Positions 56,970-64,000 of a stretch of 64,000 nucleotides of DNA are shown here, one piece after another. Location of the stretch: positions 124,001-188,000 of the forward strand of contig MKSW01000033.1 in the NCBI GenBank assembly GCA_001897425.1, written 5' to 3'. A program made the translations under genes and the position numbers. This DNA is from Actinobacteria bacterium 69-20 (GTDB taxonomy: Bacteria > Actinomycetota > Actinomycetes > Mycobacteriales > Nakamurellaceae). Numbering within the stretch: position 1 is the stretch's first letter; every line of letters begins with the position of its first letter. The notes under the pieces were generated by a model. The model made no database searches and was not told the origin of the DNA. It saw nothing but the letters and a program-made list of their open reading frames with translations.

Positions 56970-59891
56970 CTACGTAATGTACCCGCGGAGCCGACCGATG
57001 CCCTCGGCCAGGAAGCCCTTGAGCTGATGATGCATCCATCCGCCCTTGGGGTAGAGCTGGCTCACCGCGACGCGGTAGGTCTGCGGACCGGTTTGGCTGA
57101 AATAGGAATACGCGATCACGTAATTGCCTGTCGTCTGCTGCGTGCCGCCGGCATTCCACGCCGCATTTTTGATCTGCGTGGAAAGTCCCGCGCCGGCGGC
57201 TGCCGCCGCCCTGCCCGCGATATCCGTCCCCGGAGCCCACATGGAACTCAAACCCCCGTACCGGTGACAGTTCCCGACGTCGAACCAGAACGCTTCGTAC
57301 GAATGGCCGTCTTTGAAATGCGTGTGCTTGTTTTCGGGAAGTACGACTTCCGCGCGGTACGGACCGCCCTGAGGCGGTGGGACGTCGTAGAAACCGAGGA
57401 CGTTGGCGGCGCCTCCGAGATCATTCGTGCCGCCGGCGGGCTGGACGTGTGTTCGGAATTTCTGTGCCTGGGCGAGTCGCTGCGCCCAGGTATACCCGCC
57501 CGCTTGCACGGCAGTCGTGATGTAGGCCTTGGCGTGTTTCGCCTCGTACTTGCCGGCCGCGTGGTAATCGGTGCACTCCTTGAGCAGGTCCCCCACATCG
57601 GTCTTCGTCATGGCGTTGTCGTAACCGGTGTCGATGGCGGCGGCGAGCTCGGTCCAGTCCGGCCACTTCTTGCTCACGTTCTCGATCTTGGTTTGGAAGT
57701 CTTCGGTTTCGGCGACGTCCTTCAGCGGCGCGGCCTTGAGCCCGTCGACGAGGAGTTTCACGTTGTCCTGGGTCCAGGCGTATTTCGCGCAACCCTTGAC
57801 GAGTTTGGCGAGCATGGTGCAATCCGGCTGCTTCGCGTAAAAAGCCTCGAACAGCGCGGCCATCTTCTTGAAGTCGGTCCAGGCGGCTTTGACCTTCGCC
57901 TCCTTGATCTGCGGATGCAGGTCGGTGGCCTCGGTCGCGACGCCGACCAGAATCTCCTTGCGACAGCCATCGACAAGGTCGCGCGCCTGTACGAGCGTGG
58001 CTTCGATCGCAGCGAACGCTTTGACGAGCTTGGCGAGCATGGCGCAGTCCGGCTGCTTCGCGTAGAACGCTTCGAACAACTCGGCAACCTTCGTGACCTC
58101 GACCCAGGCGGCCTTGGCCTTCGCATCCTTGAGCTGCACCTGCAGATCCGTCGCGGGATCCGCGAATCCCAGCAGGATCTCCTTGCGGCAAGTCGCCACC
58201 AGCGTGCGGGATTCTTCGCCGGTGAACTCGCACGTCCGGCTCGCCTTGATGAACCTTTCGATCTCCGGCAGGGACCCGGCCTTGGCGTGGAACTCGGCCA
58301 TGACCGTTCCGATATCGGCGAAACTCCACGCCTTGGCGCGCTCGGTGATTTCCTTGCCCAGCGTGGCGGAGGTGCCCAGATGGATCAGCACGTCCTTCGG
58401 CAATCTCCCGGCGAGGCCCAGAACCTGTGCGGCGCTCCACGTCTCGGTCTTGCACCGCCCTAACAGACCGGACTGCTCCGCGGTGCTGAGAACGTCGTTG
58501 GTCGCCGCGAGAACGGCATTGATGTGCGGGACCGTCCACGGCACGGGAGCCAGCTTCAACAGATCCTCGAACAACGGCACGTCGGCCTGTCGGTCGAAGA
58601 ACAGGTCGAAGCGCGCCTTGTCGAACGGAGACGCGAACTTGCTGATATTGGTCGCCGCAAAAGAGATCTTCGCCGGGTTATCGGCATTGGCCTCGAGCCA
58701 CGACACCATTTCCGGGCCGGCCACGGCGTGGCGGAGAGAAAGCAAGGACTGCGCCTTCGTCTGGTCGCCGCCGGACAGCGACCGCGCCCACAGCGTCTCC
58801 TCTGCCGCGCCCCGCGCCAACGGCCCCGGATTCAGCTGGCCCGCTTCCTCGGTGGCACGCTTGCCAGCGGTCGTCAACAGGGCCGTACCCGCCCGCGTCT
58901 GCGCGAGCTTCTGTTTCGCAGCGGGCATCTGATCCCGCATCTGATTCCGCCGGTACTCCTTGACCTCCTTCTTGCGCTTCTGCTCCTTTCGCCGCCGATT
59001 CTTCTTCTGATTCCGCTCGCGCTTCTTGCGCCGCTCCTCCGAATCCTCAGGCTCCCCTGACTCCTCCGCCGGCTGTTCGCCGGATTCGAGGGCCGGGCCG
59101 GAGTCGGATGTCTGTGTACCGTTGCCGTCCTTCGTCAACACGGCGAGGCCGCCGCCTTCTTCTCCTTCTTCGCCCGAAGACTCGACCTCGTCACCCGGAG
59201 CGCGGCGCAAGGCGGCGAACATGCGGCCGGCGCCGGCTCGGCGCGACTCTGAGCCATCGAGCCTGCCACCCAGCGGCGCTACCGCCGTGCTACGTCGCAA
59301 TGCCGTGAGCACCCGATCGGCCGAGCGGTCCGCTGCCGCCTCGGCCGGATCGTCTGACCGCCCCACGGTGAGCCTGCCCCGGCTCGCAGCGTCGGTCCCG
59401 GCGCGCTGGGCGGCGACATGGCTGAGTTCATGGGCGATGGTCCGGCGGCCGGCGTCGGACGAGGGCTGGTAGGCGCCGGGGGCGAAATAGATGTCGTTGC
59501 CGTGGGTGAACGCCGCGGCCTGCACCGACCGGGCCATGGATCCGGCCTCGGCATCGGCGTGCACCCGGACATCGGAGGCGTCGATCTTCAGTTGGGCGGA
59601 CATCGGCCCGGCAATCGAATCCGGCAGGGGGCTCCCACCGCCGCGGCGCCGGCGAAGTGCCCCCACCACGGCATCGTCCACCGCAGAACCGCCCACCGCG
59701 TCATCGCGTGCGCCGTCGCGGCGCCGCAGACTCCGGAGCCCCTGATCATCGGAACCCATCACCCCTGGAACCGGCATGAATCCAGGGGCCGGCAGGCCGC
59801 CTTCTGGTTCCGACACCCGCGCCACGGTAATCCGACCGGCACCATCGTCGGCGTCCGGTTTCCGTTCCTGCGCCATGGACTGTTCCGGCAT
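56970..59891 (-). CDS. DUF4157-domain protein with helical repeats, possible exported toxin
   Basis: A 973-residue protein, taking ATG 59891 with a GAGG site; the frame extends to 60041. DUF4157 lies at about residues 85-165: PLPDSIAGPMSAQLKIDASDVRVHADAEAG, AFTHGNDIYFAPGAYQPSSDAGRRTIAHELSHVAAQ, with the HExxH-type HELSH at 154-158. An acidic stretch and then a very basic coiled-coil-like stretch (ERRKKRERNQKKNRRRKEQKRKKEVKEYRR, about 285-315) follow, then helical repeats including a 75-residue tandem pair (568-642 and 643-717). A separate C-terminal domain (from about 840) has KHTHFKDGHSYEAFWFDVGNCHRYGG. DUF4157 is known from cargo of extracellular contractile injection systems and polymorphic toxins. 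No such apparatus is in the window. Confidence 0.85.
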   Translation of the reverse strand: MPEQSMAQERKPDADDGAGRITVARVSEPEGGLPAPGFMPVPGVMGSDDQGLRSLRRRDGARDDAVGGSAVDDAVVGALRRRRGGGSPLPDSIAGPMSAQLKIDASDVRVHADAEAGSMARSVQAAAFTHGNDIYFAPGAYQPSSDAGRRTIAHELSHVAAQRAGTDAASRGRLTVGRSDDPAEAAADRSADRVLTALRRSTAVAPLGGRLDGSESRRAGAGRMFAALRRAPGDEVESSGEEGEEGGGLAVLTKDGNGTQTSDSGPALESGEQPAEESGEPEDSEERRKKRERNQKKNRRRKEQKRKKEVKEYRRNQMRDQMPAAKQKLAQTRAGTALLTTAGKRATEEAGQLNPGPLARGAAEETLWARSLSGGDQTKAQSLLSLRHAVAGPEMVSWLEANADNPAKISFAATNISKFASPFDKARFDLFFDRQADVPLFEDLLKLAPVPWTVPHINAVLAATNDVLSTAEQSGLLGRCKTETWSAAQVLGLAGRLPKDVLIHLGTSATLGKEITERAKAWSFADIGTVMAEFHAKAGSLPEIERFIKASRTCEFTGEESRTLVATCRKEILLGFADPATDLQVQLKDAKAKAAWVEVTKVAELFEAFYAKQPDCAMLAKLVKAFAAIEATLVQARDLVDGCRKEILVGVATEATDLHPQIKEAKVKAAWTDFKKMAALFEAFYAKQPDCTMLAKLVKGCAKYAWTQDNVKLLVDGLKAAPLKDVAETEDFQTKIENVSKKWPDWTELAAAIDTGYDNAMTKTDVGDLLKECTDYHAAGKYEAKHAKAYITTAVQAGGYTWAQRLAQAQKFRTHVQPAGGTNDLGGAANVLGFYDVPPPQGGPYRAEVVLPENKHTHFKDGHSYEAFWFDVGNCHRYGGLSSMWAPGTDIAGRAAAAAGAGLSTQIKNAAWNAGGTQQTTGNYVIAYSYFSQTGPQTYRVAVSQLYPKGGWMHHQLKGFLAEGIGRLRGYIT
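57741..58190 (-). repeat. Internal 225-bp tandem duplication in the DUF4157 gene
   Basis: Two adjacent 75-codon units encode CRKEIL(L/V)G..ATDL..A.KAAW..LFEAFYAKQPDC(A/T)MLAKLVK. They are similar at protein and DNA level, which points to a fairly recent in-frame duplication of a helical repeat. Confidence 0.8.
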
Positions 59892-60188
59892 TCCCCGACC
59901 TCGATGTCCATCCATCGCGCGACCATCACCCGGCCACCGGGCCACGCGCGACGTATCACGACGACGATACGCTGGGCGACTCGGCTTGTCGTGACGAAAT
60001 GTCAGGATCGGCCGGAATCGGCCACCCAACCGGCGCCTCACTCTCCCGGCGTGTTGTCCACAGGCTGGGCATCGCAGCGGCGCGCGTTGTCGGAGCCCCC
60101 GGTTATGCTCGGACGACCGCGCATTGCGGCAGCGCTCGACGTGTGAACGCGCGGAAGACTAGCGAGCGGACGACAGAGAGGAGCGGCC

Positions 60189-60755
60189 GTGAGCACCGGA
60201 CCATACGGCGACGCCGACGGCCCGTTCGGCGGCAGCACCGTCGGCGGAAGTGCGCCGGGCCAGAGCGAACCGCCCGCGTATCCGGGCGCACCGACCGGGC
60301 AGAGCGGCTACCCGGTCGCGTATCCAGCGGCGCCCGGGTACCAACCGGCGCAGCCCTATCCGCCGACCGTCGGCGGCCCCCAGCCCGGCTACGCCGGGGC
60401 GCCCGCCGGGTATCCGGCCGCGTATTCGGCGGGGGTCTACGCGCCAGGCGCGATGACGTACGGCGCATACCCGGCGCCGCGCAACGGGCTGGGCACCGCA
60501 GCGCTCGTGCTCGGGATCATCGGGGTCGTCCTGTGTTGGATCCCGTTCACCGGATGGGCGCTCAACATCCTGGCCGTGATCTTCGGGGCGATCGGGCGCA
60601 AACGCGCGATCAACGGCGAGGCGAACAACAAGTCGTCCGCGGTCGCCGGGCTCGTGCTCGGCGTGGTCGGGTTGGCCGTGTGGGTAGTGATCGTGATCTT
60701 CGCGTTCGCGGCCTTCAACCAGGCAAGCACCACCATCGGCTCCTACAACTCCTGA
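60189..60755 (+). CDS. DUF4190 membrane protein with Pro/Tyr/Gly-rich N-terminus
   Basis: A 188-residue protein. Residues 1-95 are a disordered, Pro-, Gly- and Tyr-rich cytoplasmic region with repeated PxxYPxAP-like units. The DUF4190 part follows: LGTAALVLGIIGVVLCWIPFTGWALNILAVIFGAIGRKRAINGEANNKSSAVAGLVLGVVGLAVWVVIVI, two membrane hairpins. GTG 60189 follows a GAGAGGAG site. The function is unknown; the family is common in actinobacteria. Confidence 0.85.
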   Translation: MSTGPYGDADGPFGGSTVGGSAPGQSEPPAYPGAPTGQSGYPVAYPAAPGYQPAQPYPPTVGGPQPGYAGAPAGYPAAYSAGVYAPGAMTYGAYPAPRNGLGTAALVLGIIGVVLCWIPFTGWALNILAVIFGAIGRKRAINGEANNKSSAVAGLVLGVVGLAVWVVIVIFAFAAFNQASTTIGSYNS

Positions 60756-60770
60756 CGCAACCGGGCCGCC

Positions 60771-61301
60771 GTGACCACACCGCACGCACCCCGCGGGCGG
60801 TGTGCATTGCGTCGCACCGCGCTCCGCGCCTGGCTCCGCCGCCGAGGGCCGTTCTCGGCCCCCGGGGCGCCTCCTCGCCGTAGGGGCGAGCCGCGGCCGG
60901 ACAGGGGATCGGTGATGCCGCTCGTTCTCGGCATGGTCGTGTGCCTGTTGTTGCTCGGCGCGGGCGTCACCGCGGCCACGTCGGCGTTCCTCGCGCGCAG
61001 CAGACTGCAACACTCCTGCGACGGAGCGGCCGCGGCCGCCGCGGCCGCCACCCACCGGGCACTGCTGCTCGCCGGGGCTGCCACCGAGGACGTGGCACGG
61101 TCGGCCGCCCTCGACTACCTGCGCCCGCGCGACCCGGCGACCGCAGTCGACGGCGCCATCGCCGGACCCGGCGGCGGACCGGGCGACACGGTGGAACTGC
61201 GCTGCACGGGGACGTCGGCGATCACCTTCGGAGCCGTCTTCGGCGTCGCGGAGATGACGATGACCGTACGCGCAGTCGGCCGTTCCCTGCTGCCGGAATG
61301 A
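60771..61301 (+). CDS. TadE/TadG-like protein (Rv3660c-neighbourhood type secretory protein)
   Basis: A 176-residue protein. After a basic leader, RGSVMPLVLGMVVCLLLLGAGVTAATSAFLARSRLQHSCDGAAAAAAAATHRA is the class of N-terminal helix seen in actinobacterial TadE/G-like pseudopilin-type proteins. The mature part is short, with one further Cys (LRCTG). It might be helped across the membrane by Tad-type machinery, but no such genes are in the window. GTG 60771 is 13 nt after the DUF4190 stop. Confidence 0.7.
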   Translation: MTTPHAPRGRCALRRTALRAWLRRRGPFSAPGAPPRRRGEPRPDRGSVMPLVLGMVVCLLLLGAGVTAATSAFLARSRLQHSCDGAAAAAAAATHRALLLAGAATEDVARSAALDYLRPRDPATAVDGAIAGPGGGPGDTVELRCTGTSAITFGAVFGVAEMTMTVRAVGRSLLPE

Positions 61302-61361
61302 CACGGCGGACGCGGCGAGCCCCGACGTGGCGCCGCCCTGCTCCCACCCGCGCTGATCAAC

Positions 61362-61444
61362 TGAAAATCGACGTCCAGTTGTGACCAAGATCCACTTCAC
61401 CTGCGGAAACGCGGGCTGTGCCCGCAACTGGACGTCACATTTCA
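61362..61444. repeat. 83-bp inverted-repeat element, copy 3
   Basis: The left arm TGAAAATCGACGTCCAG is perfect. The right arm is slightly changed (CTGGACGTCACATTTCA). The inner block AAGATCCACTTCACCTGCGG is shared, and a second small hairpin GCGGGC-TGT-GCCCGC sits inside. The element lies between the TadE-like gene and the acyl-CoA dehydrogenase gene. Confidence 0.92.
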
Positions 61445-61496
61445 GGTGATCGACGCACGTAGCTCGAGAACAGGGCGGGCAGTAAGGTTTCCGGGT

Positions 61497-62744
61497 ATGG
61501 CAGCGCTCTCCGGACAATCCCCGCGACTCTCCACCCGCCTGGACCTGTTGGCGATCGACCGCACCCTGTCCGAGGACGATCTCGCGATCCGTGGCGCGAC
61601 CAGGCAACTGATGGACGACGCCGTCCGCCCCTACGTCGCCGACTGGTACGAGGCCGGCGAGATCCCGGCCCGCGACCTCGCCCGCAAGTGCGGCGAGACC
61701 GGTTTGCTGGGAATGCATCTCGAGGGTTACGGCTGCGCCGGGACGTCGACAGTCGCGTACGGCCTGGCGTGCATCGAACTCGAGGCTGCCGACTCCGGCA
61801 TCCGCTCGCTGGTGTCCGTGCAGGGCTCGCTCGCGATGTTCCCGATCTGGAAGTACGGCTCCGAGGAGCAGAAGCAGAAGTATCTGCCGGGCATGGCTGC
61901 GGGTGAGATCGTCGGCTGCTTCGGGCTTACCGAACCCGACGCCGGCTCCGACCCCGGCTCCATGCGCACCCGGGCGCGCCGCGACGGCGACAGCTTCGTG
62001 CTCGACGGCAGCAAGATGTGGATCACGAACGGCACCGTGGCCGACATCGCCGTGGTGTGGGCCAAACTCGCCTCCGATGACGCTGCCGATGGCACCGAGG
62101 GCGGCGCCAGTGGCCGCGGCGCCGGCGAACAGATCCGCGGCTTCATCGTCCCTACCAACACACCGGGTTTCACCGCGCGCGAGGTGAAACACAAGCTCTC
62201 CCTTCGCGCGTCGGCCACCGCGGAGCTCACCTTCGACTCGGTGCGGCTCGGGCCGGAGGCGATCCTGCCGGACGCGAGGGGCCTGAAGGCGCCGCTGTCG
62301 TGCCTCACCCAGGCGCGCACCGGCATCCTGTTCGGCGCCCTCGGCGCGGCCCGCGACTGCCTCGAGGTCGCGCTCGACTATGTCGGCACCAGAACGGTTT
62401 TCGGCTCGCCCCTGGGCAGCTACCAGCTCACCCAGGCAAAGCTGGCGGATATGACGACGTCCTACACCGCGGCGTATCTGATGGCGCTGCACATCGGGCG
62501 CACCGCGGACGAGGGCGCCGCGACGCCGACCATGGTGTCCATGGGCAAGCTCAACTCGACCCGCACCGCGATCGAGATCGCCCGCACCTGCCGCACTTTG
62601 CTCGGCGCCAACGGGATCTCCGGCGAGTACCCGGTGCTGCGGCACGCCAACAACCTGGAGAGCGTGCTCACCTACGAGGGCACCGCCGAGGTACACCAAC
62701 TGGTGCTCGGCCGGGCGCTGACCGGATTGAACGCGTTCGGCTGA
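61497..62744 (+). CDS. Acyl-CoA dehydrogenase, glutaryl-CoA dehydrogenase-like
   Basis: A 415-residue FAD enzyme. Motifs are CFGLTEPDAGSDPGSMRTRARRDG (FAD-binding Thr/Glu), MWITNGTVADIAVVWAKL, LTQARTGILFGALGAARDCLEVALDYVGTRTVFGSPLGSYQLTQAKLADM, and the catalytic Glu in VLTYEGTAEVHQLVLGRALTG. The RTVFGSPLGSYQLTQAKLADM region is close to glutaryl-CoA dehydrogenases. A loop (ASDDAADGTEGGASGRGAGEQ) is inserted in the beta domain. It would donate electrons to EtfAB. Confidence 0.92.
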   Translation: MAALSGQSPRLSTRLDLLAIDRTLSEDDLAIRGATRQLMDDAVRPYVADWYEAGEIPARDLARKCGETGLLGMHLEGYGCAGTSTVAYGLACIELEAADSGIRSLVSVQGSLAMFPIWKYGSEEQKQKYLPGMAAGEIVGCFGLTEPDAGSDPGSMRTRARRDGDSFVLDGSKMWITNGTVADIAVVWAKLASDDAADGTEGGASGRGAGEQIRGFIVPTNTPGFTAREVKHKLSLRASATAELTFDSVRLGPEAILPDARGLKAPLSCLTQARTGILFGALGAARDCLEVALDYVGTRTVFGSPLGSYQLTQAKLADMTTSYTAAYLMALHIGRTADEGAATPTMVSMGKLNSTRTAIEIARTCRTLLGANGISGEYPVLRHANNLESVLTYEGTAEVHQLVLGRALTGLNAFG

Positions 62745-63140
62745 GACGGGACGGGGAGGAGTTCCGCGTCGAAGCGCGCCAGCCCGGCGAAGCCGACAAT
62801 TGGATACCGTCGGCTGAGACGCCGGTTCACCCGGGCCGACGCTGTCCGGACCCGCCCCACGGGCCGCGCCTGCGCGGACCGCGAACAGCGTCATACTCGA
62901 CGACTTCGCGCTACCCGGTGAGCAACATCACCGACACGCGTTCGCGCCCCGAACGAACCGATCGCCGGTCCGGGACGTCTTCACTTGAAGCCCGGTTCGC
63001 CGATGTATTGGGCGGTGAGCCGAGCAGAAAACGGACGCGCGGCGCTGTGCGTCGCGTTCCTGACCGCGGGGAGGTGCCAGGCAGGCTAGCCTGGTAAAAG
63101 GTCTCGTCCGATCGAGCGCAGACAGGCGGAGCGAAGGAAA
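62745..63140. other. Intergenic region with dispersed repeat and kgd promoter region
   Basis: No gene is seen in these 396 bp. They hold an AGCCCGGCGAAG block (62783-62794) and the repeat core CGTCATACTCG (62889-62899), the same order as at 43.55-43.61 kb. A dyad CCAGGC-AGGCTA-GCCTGG lies at 63077-63094. Its GGCAGGCTAG part also occurs upstream of etfB. Confidence 0.5.
62889..62899 (+). repeat. Dispersed repeat core upstream of kgd
   Basis: An exact CGTCATACTCG preceded by GCGAACAG. It follows GC-rich self-complementary sequence downstream of the acyl-CoA dehydrogenase gene and is another best-fit copy of the family. Confidence 0.7.
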
Positions 63141-64000
63141 GTGTCGTCAGCGACAGGGCCGGAATTCGGGCCCAACGACTGGTTCGTCGAGGAAAAATAT
63201 CAACAGTTCCTGGCCGATCCGGCCAGCGTCGGCGCCACCTGGCGAAGTTACTTCGCGGAGCTCGCCAATGGGTCGGCACCTAACGACACCGTGGCCGGGC
63301 GCTCCGGCGGCACGGCAACCGCGGTGCGCACGGCGCCCCGGGTCGCGGCGCCTGCGATGAGCGCCCCGACGGCGCCGCCGGCGAGCGCGCCACCAACCGC
63401 CCCGCCTGCCCCGACCGCACCGAGCGCACCCCCGGCCGCGACGCCTGCGGCCCCCCCGACGGACACCCCGGCCCGGCCGACCGCCACGGTGACCCCCGCC
63501 GACGTCGCCGCCCAGGCCAAGCCGGCCGCCGCCGCGCTCGCCGAGCCGACCGACACCGCGAGCCCGCTGCGCGGACCCGCCGCCGCTGTCGTGCGGAACA
63601 TGATCGCGTCGCTGGAGATCCCCACCGCGACATCGGTGCGCGCCGTTCCGGCGAAGCTGATCGCCGACAACCGCATCGTCATCAACAATTTCCTGCGCCG
63701 GCACCGCCGCGGCAAGATCTCCTTCACGCACCTCATCGGTTACGCGATGGTGCGCGCGCTCGCCGACTTCCCCGGCATGAACCGGCATTTCGCCGAGATC
63801 GACGGCAAGCCGCAGGTCGTCTCGCCGGCCCACATCAACCTGGGCCTGGCCATCGATCTGCCCGGCAAGGGCGGCAACCGGTCGCTGGTCGTCGTGCCCA
63901 TCAAGGCGACCGAGCACATGACGTTCACTGAGTTCTGGACGGCGTACGAGGACGTCGTCCACAAGACCCGCGACGGCAACCTCACCATGGAGGACTTCGC
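63141..64000 (+). CDS. kgd: Multifunctional 2-oxoglutarate metabolism enzyme Kgd, N-terminal part
   Basis: The first 286 residues of the large actinobacterial enzyme (about 1230-1260 residues in full) that works as 2-oxoglutarate decarboxylase, dehydrogenase E1 and acyltransferase in the TCA cycle. GTG 63141 has an AAGGAA site. The start GPEFGPNDWFVEEKYQQFLADPASVGATWRSYF is the conserved E1-type N-terminal segment. A Pro/Ala/Thr linker (about 60-135) follows, then the E2-like acyltransferase domain (RAVPAKLIADNRIVINNFLRRHRRGKISFTHLIGYAMVRAL). The gene runs off the right edge. Confidence 0.96.
   Translation, partial: MSSATGPEFGPNDWFVEEKYQQFLADPASVGATWRSYFAELANGSAPNDTVAGRSGGTATAVRTAPRVAAPAMSAPTAPPASAPPTAPPAPTAPSAPPAATPAAPPTDTPARPTATVTPADVAAQAKPAAAALAEPTDTASPLRGPAAAVVRNMIASLEIPTATSVRAVPAKLIADNRIVINNFLRRHRRGKISFTHLIGYAMVRALADFPGMNRHFAEIDGKPQVVSPAHINLGLAIDLPGKGGNRSLVVVPIKATEHMTFTEFWTAYEDVVHKTRDGNLTMEDF

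Noticed and set aside
56364-60041. Complete extracellular contractile injection system locus
   Set aside because: Only a DUF4157 protein is present. No sheath, tube, baseplate or AAA-ATPase genes were seen on either side.
60159-62894. Minus-strand open frame of 911 codons
   Set aside because: It lies opposite the DUF4190, TadE-like and acyl-CoA dehydrogenase genes and crosses an 83-bp repeat. Its translation is Arg/Gly-rich and featureless.

Overview
The window is high-GC actinobacterial DNA with frequent GTG starts and short ATGA/GTGA overlaps between genes. A run of metE-like protein, mnmA, cysteine desulfurase, etfA and etfB resembles the mycobacterial order of the same genes. The start of kgd (multifunctional 2-oxoglutarate enzyme) lies at the right edge. 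Together these point to a member of the Mycobacteriales; no species is claimed.

Region 1 (1-14286) is a sugar-acid catabolic island. Two minus-strand operons encode (a) two UxuA-family dehydratases, an RraA/HMG-aldolase-like protein and an SMP-30 lactonase, and (b) a ribose-type ABC importer. A plus-strand operon encodes an FCD regulator, an APH-fold kinase, a variant enolase, a 2-keto-3-deoxy-acid-type SDR, an FAH-family hydrolase and a third UxuA paralogue. The two minus operons start from near-identical promoter/operator segments (3532-3630 and 8275-8373). A GntR/FCD regulator gene lies beside each. I infer a diketo-hydrolase route that ends in pyruvate plus glycerate, with the kinase and enolase carrying glycerate to PEP.

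Region 2 (14287-29200) alternates housekeeping genes (NUDIX, metE-like, mnmA, cysteine desulfurase, metallo-hydrolase, etfAB, nucleoside hydrolase, DUF2079 membrane protein) with four toxin-antitoxin pairs, several repeat families and gene remnants.

Region 3 (29455-43563) carries an oligopeptide-type ABC operon. It is followed by a nucleobase/nucleoside module: a yeast-FCY1-type cytosine deaminase, a BMP-type ABC importer and a divergent PucR-type regulator.

Region 4 (43826-56205) holds three NarL-type two-component systems next to small envelope proteins. A roughly 4-kb stretch with a PPOX protein, a MarR regulator, a large Ig-like protein and a decayed sigma-factor gene is bracketed by direct repeats.

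Region 5 (56364-64000) holds a large DUF4157 protein with the HExxH motif and helical repeats, a 3-nt-linked downstream gene that could be its immunity partner, a DUF4190 protein, a TadE/G-like protein, an acyl-CoA dehydrogenase and kgd.

Three repeat families cut across the window: an 83-bp fixed-length inverted-repeat element (three copies), a short dispersed element with core CGTCATACTCG (about twenty copies, several inside genes), and a ~50-bp element (three copies near 14.3-14.6 kb). No tRNA, rRNA, CRISPR or transposase gene was seen.
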